DNA from: Promethearchaeota archaeon
GTDB lineage: Archaea > Asgardarchaeota > Lokiarchaeia > Sigynarchaeales > MK-D1
Reading direction: 5' to 3'
NCBI GenBank assembly: GCA_016839385.1
Contig: JAEOUK010000491.1
Coordinates: forward strand, 1-6,770
Length of the DNA: 6,770 nucleotides
How positions within the stretch are numbered: the stretch's first letter is position 1; each line of letters opens with the position of its first letter. The notes beneath the pieces are model-generated. The model did no database searches. It was given only the letters and a program-made list of their open reading frames with translations, and was not told where the DNA came from. Of the stretch, positions 5,514-6,770 are shown in pieces. The position numbers were made by a program, and so were the translations under genes.

Positions 5514-6461
5514 TTACTCTTTATTGGAGATCAGAACCTCGCGAATTTTCCCTCGCTTATTTGGATCGCAATTCACCGCTCGATTTGCGTGGACAATGTG
5601 AATAGTATAATCTTGGTATAAATCCAGTATAAAGGGAGTATATGAATTACTTAGCAAAACCGTGCAATCTTTATTATCTAATTCGCTGAAGACTTCATGT
5701 AATCTCTTTTGTTCTACGACTCCAAAATCGTCCTTTGTGTAACTAGTAAAATTAGCTGTATCACTAACTGGGTGATAGGGACAATCCATATAGATAAAGT
5801 CTCCTGATTCTGCAAATTTTATGGAATTTGAGAAATCACCCAAATGGATTTTTGTATTTTTTAATGCAACACTCACAGAACGGAGATTTAACTCATCACA
5901 AATGGTAGGATTCTTGTATCTTCCAAAGGGCGTATTGAATTGGTTTTTTTTATTTACTCGGAATAAGCCATTGTAGCATGTTTTATTAAGAAAAATAGTT
6001 CTAGATGCACGTTCCACTTTATCTAATGTTCGAAATCTTGATTTATCTCGATCCCAAGCTCTTATTTCGTAAAAATACTCTTTATCATTCTTATGTTGCT
6101 GTAAAGATTCAATTAGTTCTTCTACCTTGTTTTTAACTACTTGATATGTATTTATTAATTCAGGATTAATATCCATAAGAACGGATTTTTGAGGTAACAA
6201 GTAGAAGAAAACCGCTCCTCCCCCAACAAAAGGTTCTATATATTTATTAAAATTTATAGGAAAATGTTGAGAGAGTTGTGGAATTAGTTGACGCTTGCCT
6301 CCAACCCATTTTATGAACGGTCTTGGCACTTCTACTATTTTTTTATGTTGGAAATTCAGTTGCCGCCATTCTAAGATTTGGGTTTTAGATTCGACGATGG
6401 GATTCACACCTTTTTTATTTAGTAGAGTAATAAAACTTGGACAATTTCCGACAAAATCCAC
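5514..6461 (-). CDS. Dam-like DNA adenine-N6 methyltransferase (D12 class)
   Basis: The 315-residue product is a class D12 (alpha-type) adenine methyltransferase that uses S-adenosylmethionine. Visible motifs are motif X PFIKWVGGK (48-56), motif I EPFVGGGAVFF (76-86), MDINPELI (96-103) after strand 2, the target-recognition block LNKTCYNGLFRVN with FNTPFGRY (158-182), motif IV as DCPY (226-229), FTSYTKDDF (238-246), and LLSNS (269-273). The recognition block is close to that of GATC-type enzymes, so GATC is the likely target. Motif IV is normally DPPY; a cysteine in place of the first proline is unusual. The first 44 residues have no family counterpart. The start GTG at 6461 directly follows an in-frame TAG, and an internal GTG at 6329 would give 271 residues, the usual family length. 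No restriction partner is visible, so it may be an orphan regulator or protective enzyme. Confidence 0.93.
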   Translation of the reverse strand: MDFVGNCPSFITLLNKKGVNPIVESKTQILEWRQLNFQHKKIVEVPRPFIKWVGGKRQLIPQLSQHFPINFNKYIEPFVGGGAVFFYLLPQKSVLMDINPELINTYQVVKNKVEELIESLQQHKNDKEYFYEIRAWDRDKSRFRTLDKVERASRTIFLNKTCYNGLFRVNKKNQFNTPFGRYKNPTICDELNLRSVSVALKNTKIHLGDFSNSIKFAESGDFIYMDCPYHPVSDTANFTSYTKDDFGVVEQKRLHEVFSELDNKDCTVLLSNSYTPFILDLYQDYTIHIVHANRAVNCDPNKRGKIREVLISNKE

Positions 6462-6504
6462 CTAATCAAGATCTTACAAAACTCTCCTATGTTAACTCTC
6501 GTTA

Positions 6505-6518
6505 GAAATATTTTTCAC
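6505..6518. promoter_or_regulatory. Shared bidirectional TATA candidate
   Basis: The centre of the 80-nt divergent gap holds the perfect palindrome AAATATTT (6506-6513). Read on plus, a start about 26 nt away falls near 6536, giving a very short leader for the ATG at 6542. Read on minus, GTGAAA precedes it as a BRE-like element and the start falls near 6484, about 23 nt before the GTG at 6461. One element may therefore serve both genes. Confidence 0.4.
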
Positions 6519-6541
6519 TTTAGGCGTCATCTCCATGTTAT

Positions 6542-6770
6542 ATGCCCTTTGGTATCGAAAAACTTGGAAAAAAATTAGAAATTTTAGAGGAGAGCACCGG
6601 AAAATTACACAATTCAATAATATCTATGTCCTCTGAATTAAGCGGTTTTAAAATTGAAACTAAGTGTCTAACTGATCAAATTAAGAACTTAAAAGATTCA
6701 GTGGATTCTCTAGGCAAAATTTTTGAGAGTCAACTACAACAACTTAATCAGAATTTACAAACTTTGGGAA
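6542..6770 (+). CDS. Coiled-coil protein, N-terminal fragment
   Basis: An ATG at 6542 opens a frame that stays open to the window end (76 complete codons). After MPFGIEKLGKKLEILEE the sequence is strongly helical with hydrophobic residues spaced every three to four positions (L43, I47, L50, V54, L57, I60, L65, L68, L72), as in a coiled coil. It is rich in K, E, Q, S and N, and there is no signal peptide. It diverges from the methyltransferase gene across a shared promoter-like palindrome. A competing ATG at 6535 is in another frame that stops after 33 codons. The rest of the protein is outside the window, so the function is unknown. It could be a structural or SMC-like filament, a tethering protein or a chemoreceptor-like stalk. 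Confidence 0.7.
   Translation, partial: MPFGIEKLGKKLEILEESTGKLHNSIISMSSELSGFKIETKCLTDQIKNLKDSVDSLGKIFESQLQQLNQNLQTLG

Noticed and set aside
6535..6637. Alternative 33-codon frame starting at the ATG at 6535
   Set aside because: It stops early, has no coiled-coil pattern, and overlaps the longer frame from 6542 that stays open to the window end.
5514..6770. Restriction-modification or defence island around the methyltransferase
   Set aside because: No restriction endonuclease, helicase or nuclease motif is visible on either side. The neighbours are a small membrane protein and a coiled-coil fragment, so an orphan methyltransferase is the simpler reading.
1..6770. Depletion of GATC sites as a sign of restriction pressure
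   Set aside because: By eye there are about thirty GATC sites, which is not fewer than expected for this composition, so there is no avoidance signal.

Overview
The window is AT-rich DNA that looks archaeal and most likely comes from an Asgard archaeon. Three things point to Archaea: a tRNA gene interrupted by an intron whose ends fold into a bulge-helix-bulge motif; promoter-like BRE/TATA elements placed for leaderless or short-leader mRNAs; and T-tracts instead of hairpin terminators. The Asgard assignment is an inference. It rests mainly on the protein at 491-1471, whose N-terminal half matches the longin-like proteins that are abundant in that group, together with the low GC content. I cannot confirm the lineage without a search.

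Layout, left to right. The plus strand opens with the C-terminal end of a multi-zinc-ribbon protein (1-324, cut by the window edge). It is followed by a complete longin-type protein (491-1471) whose second half resembles a DENN-like module of the folliculin/NPRL2 kind. Next comes tRNA-Pro(UGG) at 1584-1691, with a CCA end encoded in the gene and a 31-nt intron in the D-loop. After the tRNA everything up to about 6461 is on the minus strand. Read in the direction of transcription, these genes are a Dam-like adenine methyltransferase (6461-5514), a four-helix membrane protein (5482-5024), a GH13 alpha-amylase-family enzyme (4983-3523), a PadR-type regulator with a C-terminal zinc ribbon (3346-2780), and a six-helix membrane protein with an N-terminal HAAS domain (2780-1725). 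At the right edge a divergent plus-strand gene (from 6542) encodes the start of a coiled-coil protein and runs off the window.

How the genes fit together. PadR and HAAS form a two-gene operon with overlapping stop and start codons (TAATG) and a strong internal Shine-Dalgarno sequence. A TATA box and tandem 13-nt repeats lie upstream of padR at the place expected for autoregulation. The methyltransferase, four-helix and GH13 genes are closely spaced (31 and 40 nt), but each gap holds a TATA-like element and one holds a T7 tract, so they may be separate leaderless units. The methyltransferase and the coiled-coil gene diverge from an 80-nt gap with one central palindromic AAATATTT, which may serve as TATA box in both directions.

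The observations most worth following up are the D-loop tRNA intron, the longin plus DENN-like architecture, the non-standard motif IV (DCPY) of the methyltransferase, and the repeat array in front of padR. I see no CRISPR array, insertion sequence or prophage.
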